Assembly: GCA_016124895.1 (NCBI GenBank)
Contig: WGMU01000089.1
Location: 1 to 48,996, forward strand
Direction: 5' to 3'
Source: a bacterium
GTDB lineage: Bacteria > Planctomycetota > Planctomycetia > Planctomycetales > Planctomycetaceae
DNA: 48,996 nucleotides
How positions within the stretch are numbered: position 1 is the stretch's first letter; every line of letters starts with the position of its first letter. Both the position numbers and the translations under genes were made by a program. The notes below the pieces were generated by a model. It was not told where the DNA came from. It did no database searches and saw only the letters and a program-made list of their open reading frames with translations. Shown here piece after piece: positions 33,274 through 41,987 of the stretch.

Positions 33274-34307
33274 TGAATCTCGACCGCTACAGTCGCCAGA
33301 TCCGCTTTCCGCAACTGGGCGAGGACGGTCAGCGCAGGCTGCTGCAGAGCCGCGTGCTGCTGTGTGGCTGCGGAGCGCTCGGCACCGTACTCGCCGAGAC
33401 GCTGACACGAGCGGGGATCGGCTTGCTGCGCGTCGTCGATCGCGACTTTGTCGAAGCGAGCAATCTGCAGAGGCAGGTTCTGTTCGATGAGGAAGACATC
33501 CGGCAGCAGCTTCCGAAATCCGTCGCCGCCGCGCGCAAACTGAACGTCATCAACAGCGACGTGACGATCGAGCCGGTCGTTGCCGACGTCGACTACTCAA
33601 ACATCCGGCAGTTCGCCGACGGCGTCGATCTGATCCTCGACGGCACGGACAACTTCGAGATTCGGTTTCTGATCAACGACCTGTCTCTGGAGATCGGCAT
33701 TCCGTGGGTTTACGCCGGCTGCATTTCGAGTCACGGGCAGACAATGCCCATCTTCCCGAACGAATCCGCGTGCCTGCGCTGCCTGATCGAATCGCCTCCG
33801 GAGCCAGGCACGACCGAGACCTGCGACACCGCCGGCATCCTCGGCCCGACGGTCAATGTGATCTCGTCCCTCCAGGCGATGACCGCAATCAAGATCCTTG
33901 CAGGTCGGCGCGAAGACGTTTCGCTGTCACTGACGATGATCGACGTCTGGGACTTCTCGCTGCGGCAGATGAGCGTTGCCGATCTGCGTGACCGCGCTGA
34001 CTGCCCGGCATGTAAACACGGTGAGCGTTTGTGGCTGTCAGGCCAGCAGGGCTCACAGTCGACGGTGCTGTGTGGCCGCAACGCGGTGCAGATTCGGCCG
34101 CAGAAAAAGGCGAACGTCGCACTCAACGAGATGGCGGCAAAGCTTGGCAGTGCTGGCGAGGTCACCGCGAACGCCTTCCTCCTGCGGCTGAAGCTGTCCG
34201 ATCCCGACTACGAAATCACGCTGTTTCAGGACGGCCGCGCAATCATCAAAGGCACTGATGACCCCGGCGTCGCGCGAGCGGTCTACTCACGCTACGTCGG
34301 CCTGTGA
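33273..34307 (+). CDS. ThiF/MoeB/HesA-family E1-like adenylyltransferase
   Basis: 344 residues. It has the E1-like fold: nucleotide loop GCGALG (32-37), Asp56 in VVDRDFVEASNLQRQVLF, Arg67, Lys82 and DGTDNF (about 123-128). The presumed active Cys184 lies in TTETCDTAGILGP. Zinc ligands are Cys167/Cys170 (CLRC) and Cys244/Cys247 (CPAC). Such enzymes adenylate the C-terminal Gly-Gly of a ubiquitin-like sulfur carrier (ThiS, MoaD) for thiamine, molybdopterin or thiolation. A C-terminal extension of about 80 residues (265-344) has no rhodanese signature. Which carrier it serves is unknown. Start and stop of the malic enzyme overlap here. The downstream gene is on the opposite strand, with one base between the stops. 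Confidence 0.88.
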   Translation: MNLDRYSRQIRFPQLGEDGQRRLLQSRVLLCGCGALGTVLAETLTRAGIGLLRVVDRDFVEASNLQRQVLFDEEDIRQQLPKSVAAARKLNVINSDVTIEPVVADVDYSNIRQFADGVDLILDGTDNFEIRFLINDLSLEIGIPWVYAGCISSHGQTMPIFPNESACLRCLIESPPEPGTTETCDTAGILGPTVNVISSLQAMTAIKILAGRREDVSLSLTMIDVWDFSLRQMSVADLRDRADCPACKHGERLWLSGQQGSQSTVLCGRNAVQIRPQKKANVALNEMAAKLGSAGEVTANAFLLRLKLSDPDYEITLFQDGRAIIKGTDDPGVARAVYSRYVGL

Positions 34308-34308
34308 C

Positions 34309-35892
34309 TCAGTCTTCGGTCGGCGGCTGCGGAACTTCGTAACCGTCTTCCATGACCTGTGGAACGCTCGGTGCGAGATACTCATTGTCTTCCGGCGAAC
34401 GGTACTGGTCAGCCGCGGCCTGCGGAGCGGAATCGCCGAGATCGCCACCCGTCAGGACGTCCTGCAGTGTCTGCAGTTTGAAGCCCGATGAGTCACTGGC
34501 TGGCAGTGACTCATCAGTTTTCGTCCCGGTCTGCAGAGCTGCTTCCGGCGTTGGTGGCACTGCCGGCGATTCAACGGTCTTTGACTGCGGTGCCGGTTTC
34601 GGCAGGGACTCTGATTCCGGCTGCGGCTTTTTAATTGCGGCAACCGGCGGGTCAGGCAGAACGGGCTTCGCCACCGTCTGAGTTTCTTCGACGCGAGTCG
34701 GTTCGGCTGGAGTCACCGCGGTCGGCGTACCAGTCACCGCTTTCGCGGCGGTCGGTTGTGCGAGACGCTGCGGTTCCGCCGCCTGCTTCGCAAGCTGCGC
34801 TTCGACAGCAACGGTATCAACCGGTTCGAACTGCAGCCGCTGACGGTACAGCACCAGCGCGTGCAGCGCGTGATACAGGGGTCCGCAGTCGGCGGCGGCT
34901 TTCCGGTTGTCGATCAGATCACGAGCGACAGCACGGACCGCGTTTCGCAGCCACTGGCTTTCGAGGTCCTTCTGATCGGCGCCGACCATCAGGAACTCAA
35001 GCACATGACCGCTGGTCGCGATGCGTTCGCCGAATTCTGTGCTGAAACCGGGACCGCGGAAGTGCTGCGCTGAGAGTGAGCCATCGTGATTCTGCAGCGA
35101 CCGCGCCATCTGGACATAGCGTTTGATCTTCTGGTCGGCTTCGACCCAGATGCCCCGCAGCGGTTTGTCTGTCGCCATGTACGAGTTGCGGGCGAGGCTC
35201 AATGCGAACAACCCGTGCGTCCCACCGCAGGCCGCATCGGTCACGTTGGCGTACGTCTGGATCTGAACCAGCCGTTCCATGCCCCAGGCTTCACCTTCCG
35301 CGCTGACCCACTCCGCGTCAGGCGGCAGGTAACGTGACAGAGCCCACAGCGTCCAGGTGATTTCCTCACGATCGTTCACGGTCATCTGCGCGTTGCGGAC
35401 CATGTCTTCAATCGTGACCTCATGGCCGTCCGCAGTCCTGAACGCAAACGTCTCCGGGTACTCGGACATTGTGAGAATGGCCAGGAACTGATTCGGATGC
35501 CCCTCGAAGGCGTAGGGCACTGTGAAGGGATGGAAGCGTCCTCCCCACTGCGTGCGTTCGACAACCGGCAGACCTGTGAATGTCGTGCCTGACGTCAGCC
35601 ACTCGACCGCCGGTCGCTTTTCGTTTCCGATTTTGATGATGAAGTTCGACCGCAGTGCCAGGATGCCGTGCATGATCTGCCACGGCGTGTGGACGTCCGC
35701 CGTCAGATAGCGTCGCGACGTAATCGAGATCGCTTCGTTCACCAGCGACTGCAGTTCGTCCTGCTGCGATTCGGCGACTCCGGCAACCGGCTGAATGGCA
35801 GCCGGCTCGGCAGCGATGGTGAGCGCGGGTGCAGACGCTGCGAGAACTCCAGCGGACAGAGCGGCGAGCCAGCGACGACGGAGCGAAATCAT
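34309..35892 (-). CDS. Secreted alpha-helical protein with proline-rich tail
   Basis: 527 residues, start supported by AGGAG ten bases upstream. Residues 1-29 are a signal peptide (RRRWLAALSAGVLAASAPAL). Residues 40-355 are helix-rich with recurring W/H/G motifs, such as HTPWQIMHGILALR and ACGGTHGLFALSLARN, and repeated G-(S/H) plus aromatic patterns. This recalls alpha/alpha-toroid (terpene-cyclase-like) proteins that are common in planctomycetes, but the link is weak. The rest, about 370-527, is low-complexity, rich in Pro, Thr, Glu and Gln. It is convergent with the ThiF-like gene. A palindrome, GTCAGAC-ACTCC-GTCTGAC (35942-35960), lies about 50 bases upstream and may be an operator or a leader hairpin. 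Function unknown. Confidence 0.75.
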   Translation of the reverse strand: MISLRRRWLAALSAGVLAASAPALTIAAEPAAIQPVAGVAESQQDELQSLVNEAISITSRRYLTADVHTPWQIMHGILALRSNFIIKIGNEKRPAVEWLTSGTTFTGLPVVERTQWGGRFHPFTVPYAFEGHPNQFLAILTMSEYPETFAFRTADGHEVTIEDMVRNAQMTVNDREEITWTLWALSRYLPPDAEWVSAEGEAWGMERLVQIQTYANVTDAACGGTHGLFALSLARNSYMATDKPLRGIWVEADQKIKRYVQMARSLQNHDGSLSAQHFRGPGFSTEFGERIATSGHVLEFLMVGADQKDLESQWLRNAVRAVARDLIDNRKAAADCGPLYHALHALVLYRQRLQFEPVDTVAVEAQLAKQAAEPQRLAQPTAAKAVTGTPTAVTPAEPTRVEETQTVAKPVLPDPPVAAIKKPQPESESLPKPAPQSKTVESPAVPPTPEAALQTGTKTDESLPASDSSGFKLQTLQDVLTGGDLGDSAPQAAADQYRSPEDNEYLAPSVPQVMEDGYEVPQPPTED

Positions 35893-36333
35893 GGTTGTCG
35901 ATCTCCTGCACGCAGGGAAAGTGCTCGCCTCTCAACGCTCGGTCAGACACTCCGTCTGACGGACAGGTCGAATGCGCGAGCGAGGTTCATCTCAGCAGAT
36001 TGAATCGAACTCCGCACAGGCAAACCACCAGGCCACCTCGGCGGAAAATCAGACTCGACGAATGATGCACAGACCGGCCGATCCCTTCGCACAGGGCAAT
36101 CTGTCTGCACAACGCAACCTTTGTATTCGGAGACGTCGAACCGGTTGCTTCAAGCCAATCGACCGGATTCGTCCCGGTCCGTCAACCGGCGCTGCCCAGT
36201 CAGACTGACCGTCTCCGGCGGCAGAATCGGCAAGTTTTGACATGCGAGTCCGGGACGCCAGGAAGCTTGTCTGAAAGCCAGCAGTCCAGGGAGCCTCTGC
36301 AGGCCCCATCCGAGCCTGGAGAACTGACAGCGA
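35893..36333. other. Intergenic region upstream of the toroid-like gene
   Basis: About 440 bases. It holds the GTCAGAC...GTCTGAC palindrome (35942-35960) and a second copy of the same word in GTCAGACTGAC (36199-36209). No terminator is clear for the minus-strand signalling operon that ends at 36334. Minus-strand frame 36049-36309 has no supporting signal. Confidence 0.4.
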
Positions 36334-36987
36334 CTACTTGTTTTCGAGCTTCCACTGCACGGCGTGGCGGTTCAGTTCGGTCGCGTTCTTCAGATTGAGC
36401 TTGCGTTTGAGATTCTCTTTGTAGGTCTCGATCGTTTTATGGCTCAGATCAAGCCGGTCGGCAATCTGACGCGTCGTCTGTCCGTCGCCGATCAACTCGA
36501 AGACTTCCAGTTCCCGATCTGTCAGCGAGTCCATCGGCAGACGGCCGGAAGCGTCCTCGCCGCCGACCATCCGATAGAGGACCTGATCCAGCAGTTCAGG
36601 GCTGAGAAAGACCTTTCCTGCCATGATTTCGCGAATCGCGTCGACAATTTTTTCAGCCGCCTCTTCCTTGTTGATATAGCCACGGGCTCCGGCTCTCAGA
36701 CACCGCTCGGCGTACAGCGTTTCGTCCTGCATTGAGGACACCAGCATTCGCACGTGAGGACAGCGGGCCTTGATCTCTTTGATGAATTCGAGTCCGTTTC
36801 CATCCTTCAGAGTGATATCGACGATGACGAAGCTCGGCTGCGTTTCGTTAAAGACGCGAAATGCCTCGGTAAGCCCTTCAGCTTCTCCCGAAACCCGCAT
36901 ATCGGGTTCACGGGAAATGAGGTCGACCAGCCCTCGCCGGATCAGCGGATGATCGTCGATCACCAGAACTCTCACCGGACTGTCCAT
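36334..36987 (-). CDS. NarL/FixJ-family response regulator (LuxR-type HTH)
   Basis: 217 residues. The receiver domain has the acidic pair D11/D12 in VIDDHPLIRRG, phospho-acceptor Asp57 (VIVDITLKDG), Ser84/85 (LVSSM) and Lys107 (YINKEEA). The DNA-binding domain at residues 150-215 reads LTDRELEVFELIGDGQTTRQ, then IADRLDLSHKTIETYKENL, the typical LuxR-type helix-turn-helix. It lies 39 bases after the REC-GAF kinase gene in the same direction, so that kinase is its likely partner. It is the last gene of a five-gene minus-strand group. Confidence 0.93.
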   Translation of the reverse strand: MDSPVRVLVIDDHPLIRRGLVDLISREPDMRVSGEAEGLTEAFRVFNETQPSFVIVDITLKDGNGLEFIKEIKARCPHVRMLVSSMQDETLYAERCLRAGARGYINKEEAAEKIVDAIREIMAGKVFLSPELLDQVLYRMVGGEDASGRLPMDSLTDRELEVFELIGDGQTTRQIADRLDLSHKTIETYKENLKRKLNLKNATELNRHAVQWKLENK

Positions 36988-37026
36988 CGCTGTACTTCCT
37001 CAATGCTCTGCAGGCGTTTCGGATTG

Positions 37027-38646
37027 TCAGAATGCCGACTGCATTCCGGAATTGTCATCGTCCAGGCTGATTCGGCAGCATACAAGCGTGCCTCCACCAT
37101 TGCCGCGGCCGATCTGCACTTCGCCACCAATCAAACTCGTTCGATGTTTCATAATGCCCAGACCCAGGCCATCGACAGAATCATTCTTCAGTTCGATGCC
37201 GATTCCGTTGTCGCGGATAGACAGCACAATCAGCCGGGCGTCGACGTCCAGACTGATATCAATCTGCGACGCCTTCGCATGTTTCACGGCGTTGTTCACT
37301 GCTTCCTGAGCAATGCGGTAAAGCTGCGTGGCAATCGTTCGATTGGGAAGTTCAATGCCCCGTGAAGTCTGCACAACGCACGCCAGCCCAACGCGTTTTT
37401 CAACCTGGGCAGCCAGTTCCGACAGTGCAGCAGGCAGTCCGTCTTCCGCGATATCGGCCGCCGCCAGCCCTTTCAGCACAGCCCGCAGTTCTTTCATCGC
37501 GCTGCGGATTCCTGTCAGAATTTCCTGCGCGTCGCTGACGTGTGGCGATTTTTCGTCCTGTAGTTTCAGTAAAAAACTGTTGGCATAGAACGCCAGACCG
37601 GACAGCTCATGGCCGATTCCGTCATGCAGTTCCGAGTTAATTCGCCGCTGCTCTTCGACAGTCAGTTCTTCGAGCGCGTGTTCGAGTTCACGCCGTTCGA
37701 CCACGCGACCCATTTGTGTTCCAATCCGGGCCATCACTTCAAACAGTGCGTCATCCGGACGGCGGTTGTCCGTCAGGAAGAACTCGAACATCGCGACAGT
37801 CCGATTGCGGACGAACACCGGAAACGCGAACGCGCTGCGGATATTGACCCGTGTAAATCGCCGAATGACGCGCAGGTCGTCGTCGCTCGCCAGGTTGCGA
37901 GTGAACTCCGGACGGCCGCTGATCAGCATCCGTTTGACCAGCTTGTGCCGCGTCGCGAGATCCGACGTCAGCAGCGGCTCGCCCAGTCCGCGCAGGCTCT
38001 TCTGATTCTGAAAGTACGACACACCCAGATTGATGCACTGCGCAGCGCCGCGTTCCTTGAGCATCAGTGCCTGCCCGATTTCCCACTCCATCTGCGTGCA
38101 GATGCGATTGAGCGCCTGCTGAAAGGCGACGCGCACATCGGCCGCCTCATTGGCAATCATCGCGACATCCTGCAGCAGCCAGACGTACTGAGTTCGCCGT
38201 TCGACTTCGCGTTCGAGTGATTCGTTGAGCGCCTTGAGCCGCATCTCGGTCCGTTTCCGCTCGATCGAATAGCGGATCACGCGGACAAGCAGCGCTCCAG
38301 AAAGCTGGGACTTCACCAGAAAGTCCTGAGCCCCAAGTTTTACTGCCCGCGCCGCGAATTCCATATGTTCGAGCGACGAGAGAACAACGATCGGCGTTTC
38401 CCTGGCAGCGGTGAGTACGGCAGCCAGCGTCGACGCCGGCTCGCTGCCAGGCAGACGCAGATCGCACAGCACCGCATCAAACGATCCTTCTTCAATTCGC
38501 TCCAGACCGAACTGCAGATCGGCGATGTGGACCAGTTCGATGCCCGCTGCCTCGTCTGTCCGCCGCAGATGTCGGCGAATCAGGTCTGCGTGATCGAGGT
38601 CATCTTCGATCAGCAGGATACGGAGAGACTGTTGGTGCGCCGTCAT
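37027..38646 (-). CDS. Histidine kinase with N-terminal receiver and GAF domain
   Basis: 539 residues. An N-terminal receiver (residues 8-125) has acidic residues in LIEDDLDHADLI and phospho-acceptor Asp62 (LCDLRLPG). A coiled-coil linker (130-155) and a GAF-type region (160-320) follow. The catalytic part is of the NarX/DesK (HisKA_3) type, with phosphorylation site His341 in RRINSELHDGIGHE, N-box RIAQEAVNNAVKHA and G-box IRDNGIG. No membrane segment is seen, so it is cytoplasmic. The start ATG overlaps the phosphatase stop by four bases (ATGA). The NarL-type regulator follows 39 bases later. A receiver in front of a kinase suggests it relays signals from another kinase, possibly the PAS kinase upstream. 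Confidence 0.92.
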   Translation of the reverse strand: MTAHQQSLRILLIEDDLDHADLIRRHLRRTDEAAGIELVHIADLQFGLERIEEGSFDAVLCDLRLPGSEPASTLAAVLTAARETPIVVLSSLEHMEFAARAVKLGAQDFLVKSQLSGALLVRVIRYSIERKRTEMRLKALNESLEREVERRTQYVWLLQDVAMIANEAADVRVAFQQALNRICTQMEWEIGQALMLKERGAAQCINLGVSYFQNQKSLRGLGEPLLTSDLATRHKLVKRMLISGRPEFTRNLASDDDLRVIRRFTRVNIRSAFAFPVFVRNRTVAMFEFFLTDNRRPDDALFEVMARIGTQMGRVVERRELEHALEELTVEEQRRINSELHDGIGHELSGLAFYANSFLLKLQDEKSPHVSDAQEILTGIRSAMKELRAVLKGLAAADIAEDGLPAALSELAAQVEKRVGLACVVQTSRGIELPNRTIATQLYRIAQEAVNNAVKHAKASQIDISLDVDARLIVLSIRDNGIGIELKNDSVDGLGLGIMKHRTSLIGGEVQIGRGNGGGTLVCCRISLDDDNSGMQSAF

Positions 38647-39038
38647 GTTGTCGGTCCCGCGGTTCCAGCGAGGCTCAGTGAGAGGTCCCGTCGCTCGCCA
38701 TCATGGCATCGTACGACGACCACGGTCAGGTCATCCGCCCGCGGAGTCCCCGCGCAGAACTCGCGTACTGCCGCGAGCACGCCATCGATGATCACCGTCG
38801 GTTCTCCTCGAATTGCCGAGCGATCACACTCCACCACGTGGGACTGACCGAACATCTCACGGTGAGGTAATTCTGCTTCCGTCACCCCGTCCGTCAGCGG
38901 CGTGTCGTCGGAGTCAAGCTCGACACGATCCATCCGGACGGTTCCGACGGCAGCGAGCCCCAGTCGCCGGTCAATTAACTCAATGTGATCATCGCTGCCT
39001 TCGATCAGCTGCACATTGAGTGGATCACAGTTCCTCAT
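38643..39038 (-). CDS. Truncated SpoIIE/PP2C-type phosphatase
   Basis: 131 residues that match only the C-terminal half of a SpoIIE-like serine phosphatase: PLTDGVTEAELPHREMFGQ, AVREFCAGTPRADDLTVVVV. The N-terminal metal-binding Asp motifs are missing. Upstream in the same frame, about 39-165 bases before the ATG, a further stretch (CTLLSVSRDVERGQ...) also looks like the missing part of this fold, before a stop; an overlapping frame encodes 64 residues ending in the ATGA at the start. This suggests a frameshifted or decayed phosphatase whose tail is still read. It lies between the CheY-like gene and the REC-GAF kinase, and its 3' end overlaps the kinase start by four bases. Confidence 0.6.
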   Translation of the reverse strand: MRNCDPLNVQLIEGSDDHIELIDRRLGLAAVGTVRMDRVELDSDDTPLTDGVTEAELPHREMFGQSHVVECDRSAIRGEPTVIIDGVLAAVREFCAGTPRADDLTVVVVRCHDGERRDLSLSLAGTAGPTT

Positions 39039-39274
39039 TGCAGCGCTCTCGCAAAGGCTCCGAGAATCATGCGCGGCTGGCTGGCCTCGTTCGACGTCCC
39101 TCGATACGGACAGAAGCGTACAAATGCAGCCCCTGACCGGCCATCCGGAAAAACAACCGTGCTTAAGTCAGGGAATCCCCTGGCTATTTCGTCAGGATTT
39201 TCCGATGGGAGTTGTATGCGGCGATCCACCGGCGCCGTTCATGGCGGATAAAAGTGAGTCCCGGAAATCTCGAG
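39039..39274 (-). pseudogene. Possible lost N-terminal part of the SpoIIE-like phosphatase
   Basis: Reading on the minus strand, one frame (stop at about 39165) gives a sequence ending CTLLSVSRDVERGQ that joins directly onto the 131-residue phosphatase fragment. The other frame encodes a 64-residue ORF (39229-39035) starting MDRRIQLPSENPDEIA. A single frameshift between them would connect a longer phosphatase. This is an inference from reading frames, not a family hit. Confidence 0.35.
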
Positions 39275-39718
39275 TCACTTTGCCGACTCACCCGGCAGCC
39301 GGTTCCAGCAGCCCCAGTATTCGCTGACCGAAGCCAGCAGATCGCGGAACTGAGCGTAGTGCATCGGCTTGACGAGATAGCTGTTGACCTGCAGTTCATA
39401 CGCGCGGTTTCGATCACAGTCCGCATCCGACGTCGTCAGAATCACGACCGGCAGATGCCGTAGAGACGCGTCGGCGCGAATCTGCTCAAGCACTTCGAGA
39501 CCACTCATTCGAGGCAGTTTGACATCGAGAATGACGACGTTGGGAACTGGTGGCTCTGAGTCGTCAGCCGGCCTGCGGAGAAACTCCAGCGCGGCGACAC
39601 CGTCACGAACACGCTCTACCTGACACGGCGTTTTTGAGCGGACGAGACACCGTTCGATCAACGTCGCGTGATCGTCGTCATCTTCGACAAGCAAGAACTG
39701 AATGATGGCCTGCTCCAT
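39275..39718 (-). CDS. CheY-like single-domain response regulator
   Basis: 147 residues from ATG 39718 (a GTG at 39736 is also possible). Receiver residues: acidic cluster VEDDDDHATLIER, phospho-acceptor Asp65 (VVILDVKLPR), Thr95/96 (VILTTSD) and Lys117 (YLVKPMH). The fold is of the Rcp1 or CheY type with no output domain, so it may feed a phosphorelay. It lies 116 bases after the PAS kinase gene and is the second gene of the minus-strand group. Confidence 0.92.
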   Translation of the reverse strand: MEQAIIQFLLVEDDDDHATLIERCLVRSKTPCQVERVRDGVAALEFLRRPADDSEPPVPNVVILDVKLPRMSGLEVLEQIRADASLRHLPVVILTTSDADCDRNRAYELQVNSYLVKPMHYAQFRDLLASVSEYWGCWNRLPGESAK

Positions 39719-39834
39719 CACAGTATTCGCCTTCACAGAACCGACAGAGTCAAACGTCGTACGAACTCAACGGTCCGCCAGACGCTCTGTAACCCAGACA
39801 CGTGCCCGGAACTTCGGCCCGAAACAACACAGTT

Positions 39835-41355
39835 TTACGGATCTTTGCGAGCTGTATCGCAGTGGCGGTTCGGCTGGGATGTCGGTCGCGCCAGCAGTGA
39901 TAGGGGAAAATGCAGCAGAATGGCCGTGCCACGACCGGGTGCCGAGTCAACATCGACGCGGCCGCCATTCAGGCCAACAAATCTTGAGACGATGGCGAGG
40001 CCAATTCCGGTTCCTTCAACGTCAGAATCCAGCCGCTCAAAAGGACGCAGAATCTGCTCATGGTACTGGGGCGGGATGCCCTCGCCGTTGTCGGCGACCC
40101 GGTAAACAATTTCGCTGTTTCGCTGCATTCCGGAAACTGTCAGGCTCGGCTGTGGAGCAGACGATCCGTACTTGACGGCGTTGCCGATCAGATTCTCAAA
40201 GACCTGCCCGAGCCGGATTCGGTCTGCAACCAGCGGCGGCATGTCTGGTTGAATGTTGACGCTCATGCCGACTCCATCCAGTCGTTCCTTCAAGTCGAGA
40301 CAGACGTCCGCCACGAGATCGGACACGTTGATGGGCTCAGGATCGTTGCGGACTAACCCAACGCGGCTGAGTTCCAGGACATCCGAGATCAACTGGCCCA
40401 TCCGTCCGGTCGAGCGTTCGATTCGTTCGGCACAGTGCAGCGCTTCGTCAAGATTGCCGTCACTCAATTCCTCGCGCAGCAGTCCGGCGAAACCTTCCAG
40501 CGTGACGAGTGGTGACTTGAGGTCATGTGAAACGGTGTAAACGAACTGCTGCATCTCCTCATTCTTTGAGAGCAACTCCGCATTCATTGCTTCGATCTTC
40601 TGCTGCGCGTCGCGGCGTTCGGTGATATCCACAATCGAACTGAGCACGAACAGCTCATCCTGAATTCGGACCGGATTCAGACCGATCTCGACAGGAAACT
40701 CGCTGCCGTCACGACGCAGTGCAAACAACTCCCGCCCACGCCCCATTGCCCGCACAGACGGATCCACAAAGAAGCTGTCGCGCTGTGCGGGGTGCTCGCT
40801 GCGATACCTCTGTGGAATCAGCACTTCAATCGGCTGGCCAATCAGCTCATGCCGTGAGTACTGAAACTGCCGCTCGGCTTCGGCGTTGACCAGTGTGATC
40901 CGTCCGGAACGGTCGATCATGATCATGCCGTTTGTCACCGATTCGACGATCTGGCGAAACCGCTGTTCATGCTCGGTGCTCTCGCGCAGCGTCGCTTCCA
41001 GTTCGACCTGATGCCCTTCGAGTTGCGCGACCAGTTTCAGACGGCGAATCTTCAACCACGCGACAAGGCACACGATCAGCATCGAAAGGGTCCGATTCGC
41101 GAGAATGACACCCTCCTCCGCGTGACTTCGAGGGGAAAATGCACCGCCAATCCAGATCAGCACGGACAGGGCGATGGCTGCAACAACCAGATCCCGCGGA
41201 ACACGAGTCCCTACCACGATAAACAGAACAACGACGTATGCGGCCCCGACCACGACTCCCTGCGGGATCTGCAGATCGATGAGCAGCAACGCCAGGCTCA
41301 CCAGCGCTGCAATACCGAGCTTCGTCCAACGTGGAGACGTCGCCTTTTCGATCAT
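39835..41355 (-). CDS. Membrane PAS-domain sensor histidine kinase
   Basis: 506 residues from ATG 41355, chosen because AGGA lies nine bases upstream; the reading frame upstream (to 41448) is less plausible. It has four transmembrane helices (14-28, 33-50, 56-70, 86-101), a short coiled coil, and a PAS domain (about 130-245) with GMIMIDRSGRITLVN. The HisKA dimerisation site is His277 (SHDLKSPLVTLEGF). The HATPase domain shows NLIGNAVKYG, VADNGEGIPPQYH and GTGIGLAIVSRFV. The input of the membrane domain is unknown. It heads the minus-strand signalling group and diverges from csrA. Confidence 0.93.
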   Translation of the reverse strand: MIEKATSPRWTKLGIAALVSLALLLIDLQIPQGVVVGAAYVVVLFIVVGTRVPRDLVVAAIALSVLIWIGGAFSPRSHAEEGVILANRTLSMLIVCLVAWLKIRRLKLVAQLEGHQVELEATLRESTEHEQRFRQIVESVTNGMIMIDRSGRITLVNAEAERQFQYSRHELIGQPIEVLIPQRYRSEHPAQRDSFFVDPSVRAMGRGRELFALRRDGSEFPVEIGLNPVRIQDELFVLSSIVDITERRDAQQKIEAMNAELLSKNEEMQQFVYTVSHDLKSPLVTLEGFAGLLREELSDGNLDEALHCAERIERSTGRMGQLISDVLELSRVGLVRNDPEPINVSDLVADVCLDLKERLDGVGMSVNIQPDMPPLVADRIRLGQVFENLIGNAVKYGSSAPQPSLTVSGMQRNSEIVYRVADNGEGIPPQYHEQILRPFERLDSDVEGTGIGLAIVSRFVGLNGGRVDVDSAPGRGTAILLHFPLSLLARPTSQPNRHCDTARKDP

Positions 41356-41695
41356 GCGGGCAATCCTGCAGAAACTGACTCGTCCCTCGATGCCGGAACA
41401 ACGCTTGCCGCTTCCAGAACCTGACTCACTGATATCTCCGTTTCGCAATCAGAGCACAATCCTGTCGGCGTCAACTGACCACCAACGGGGAACTCGACTT
41501 CCGAAACCGCGGGTTTGTTCGACCGCCGTTAGCACAAATGTCGAGTCTACTCACTTGCTGCAGTTTCAGAACTAAGGGAATTCCCGATTGAACGAAGAGC
41601 GAAATTCCCGATCGTGCTGCAACTCGCCAGCGCTAGAATTCCTGAGTCGTCGTGGGAGAGAGTGCGACAGCTTCGGGAATCCGGGAGGGAGACAG
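41356..41695. promoter_or_regulatory. Divergent region between PAS kinase and csrA
   Basis: About 340 bases between two divergent genes. It contains a ten-base direct repeat AATTCCCGAT at 41579-41588 and 41603-41612, start to start 24 bases apart, which could be a regulator site. A possible -10 TAGAAT lies at about 41634, but without a good -35. The csrA leader has GGA in GGGAATCCGGGAGGGAG, partly overlapping the ribosome site, so autoregulation by CsrA is possible. Confidence 0.4.
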
Positions 41696-41917
41696 ATGCT
41701 GGTACTGACGCGAAAGCAGAGTGAGAGAATCCTGATTGGAGAAAGCGTTGTCCTGAAGGTCGTCGGGATCTCGGGACACCGGGTCCGGCTGGCAATCGAT
41801 GCTCCGCCGGACGTGCGCATTGTGCGAGGGGAACTCGTTGTGACTGCACCGATCTCAAAGACCGCTGATAAAGTCACAAACCGTTGTGAGATTCCGCGAG
41901 TTCCCCTCGCCCACTAA
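41696..41917 (+). CDS. csrA: Carbon storage regulator CsrA
   Basis: 73 residues from ATG 41696. The frame is open further upstream, but MLVLTRKQSERILIGE is the canonical start of CsrA and GGAGGGAGACAG directly precedes it. The conserved IVRGEL segment with the RNA-binding arginine is present (VRIVRGELVV). CsrA binds GGA motifs in mRNA leaders and blocks or stimulates translation. In planctomycetes it is a widespread global regulator. It follows a divergent kinase gene and is followed by a strong terminator at 41988. Confidence 0.94.
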   Translation: MLVLTRKQSERILIGESVVLKVVGISGHRVRLAIDAPPDVRIVRGELVVTAPISKTADKVTNRCEIPRVPLAH

Positions 41918-41951
41918 CGGCTGGGGCCGGGTGTTTGACTTTCAAGGTGAA

Positions 41952-41983
41952 TTGAGCTGCTGAAAGCCCTATCGGCAGCTCAA
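41952..41983 (+). other. Hairpin downstream of csrA
   Basis: TTGAGCTGC (41952-41960) pairs with GCAGCTCAA (41975-41983) around a 14-base loop. It lies just before the terminator and could be a transcript 3' structure. There is no GGA in the loop, so it is not an obvious CsrA site. Confidence 0.5.
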
Positions 41984-41987
41984 ACGG

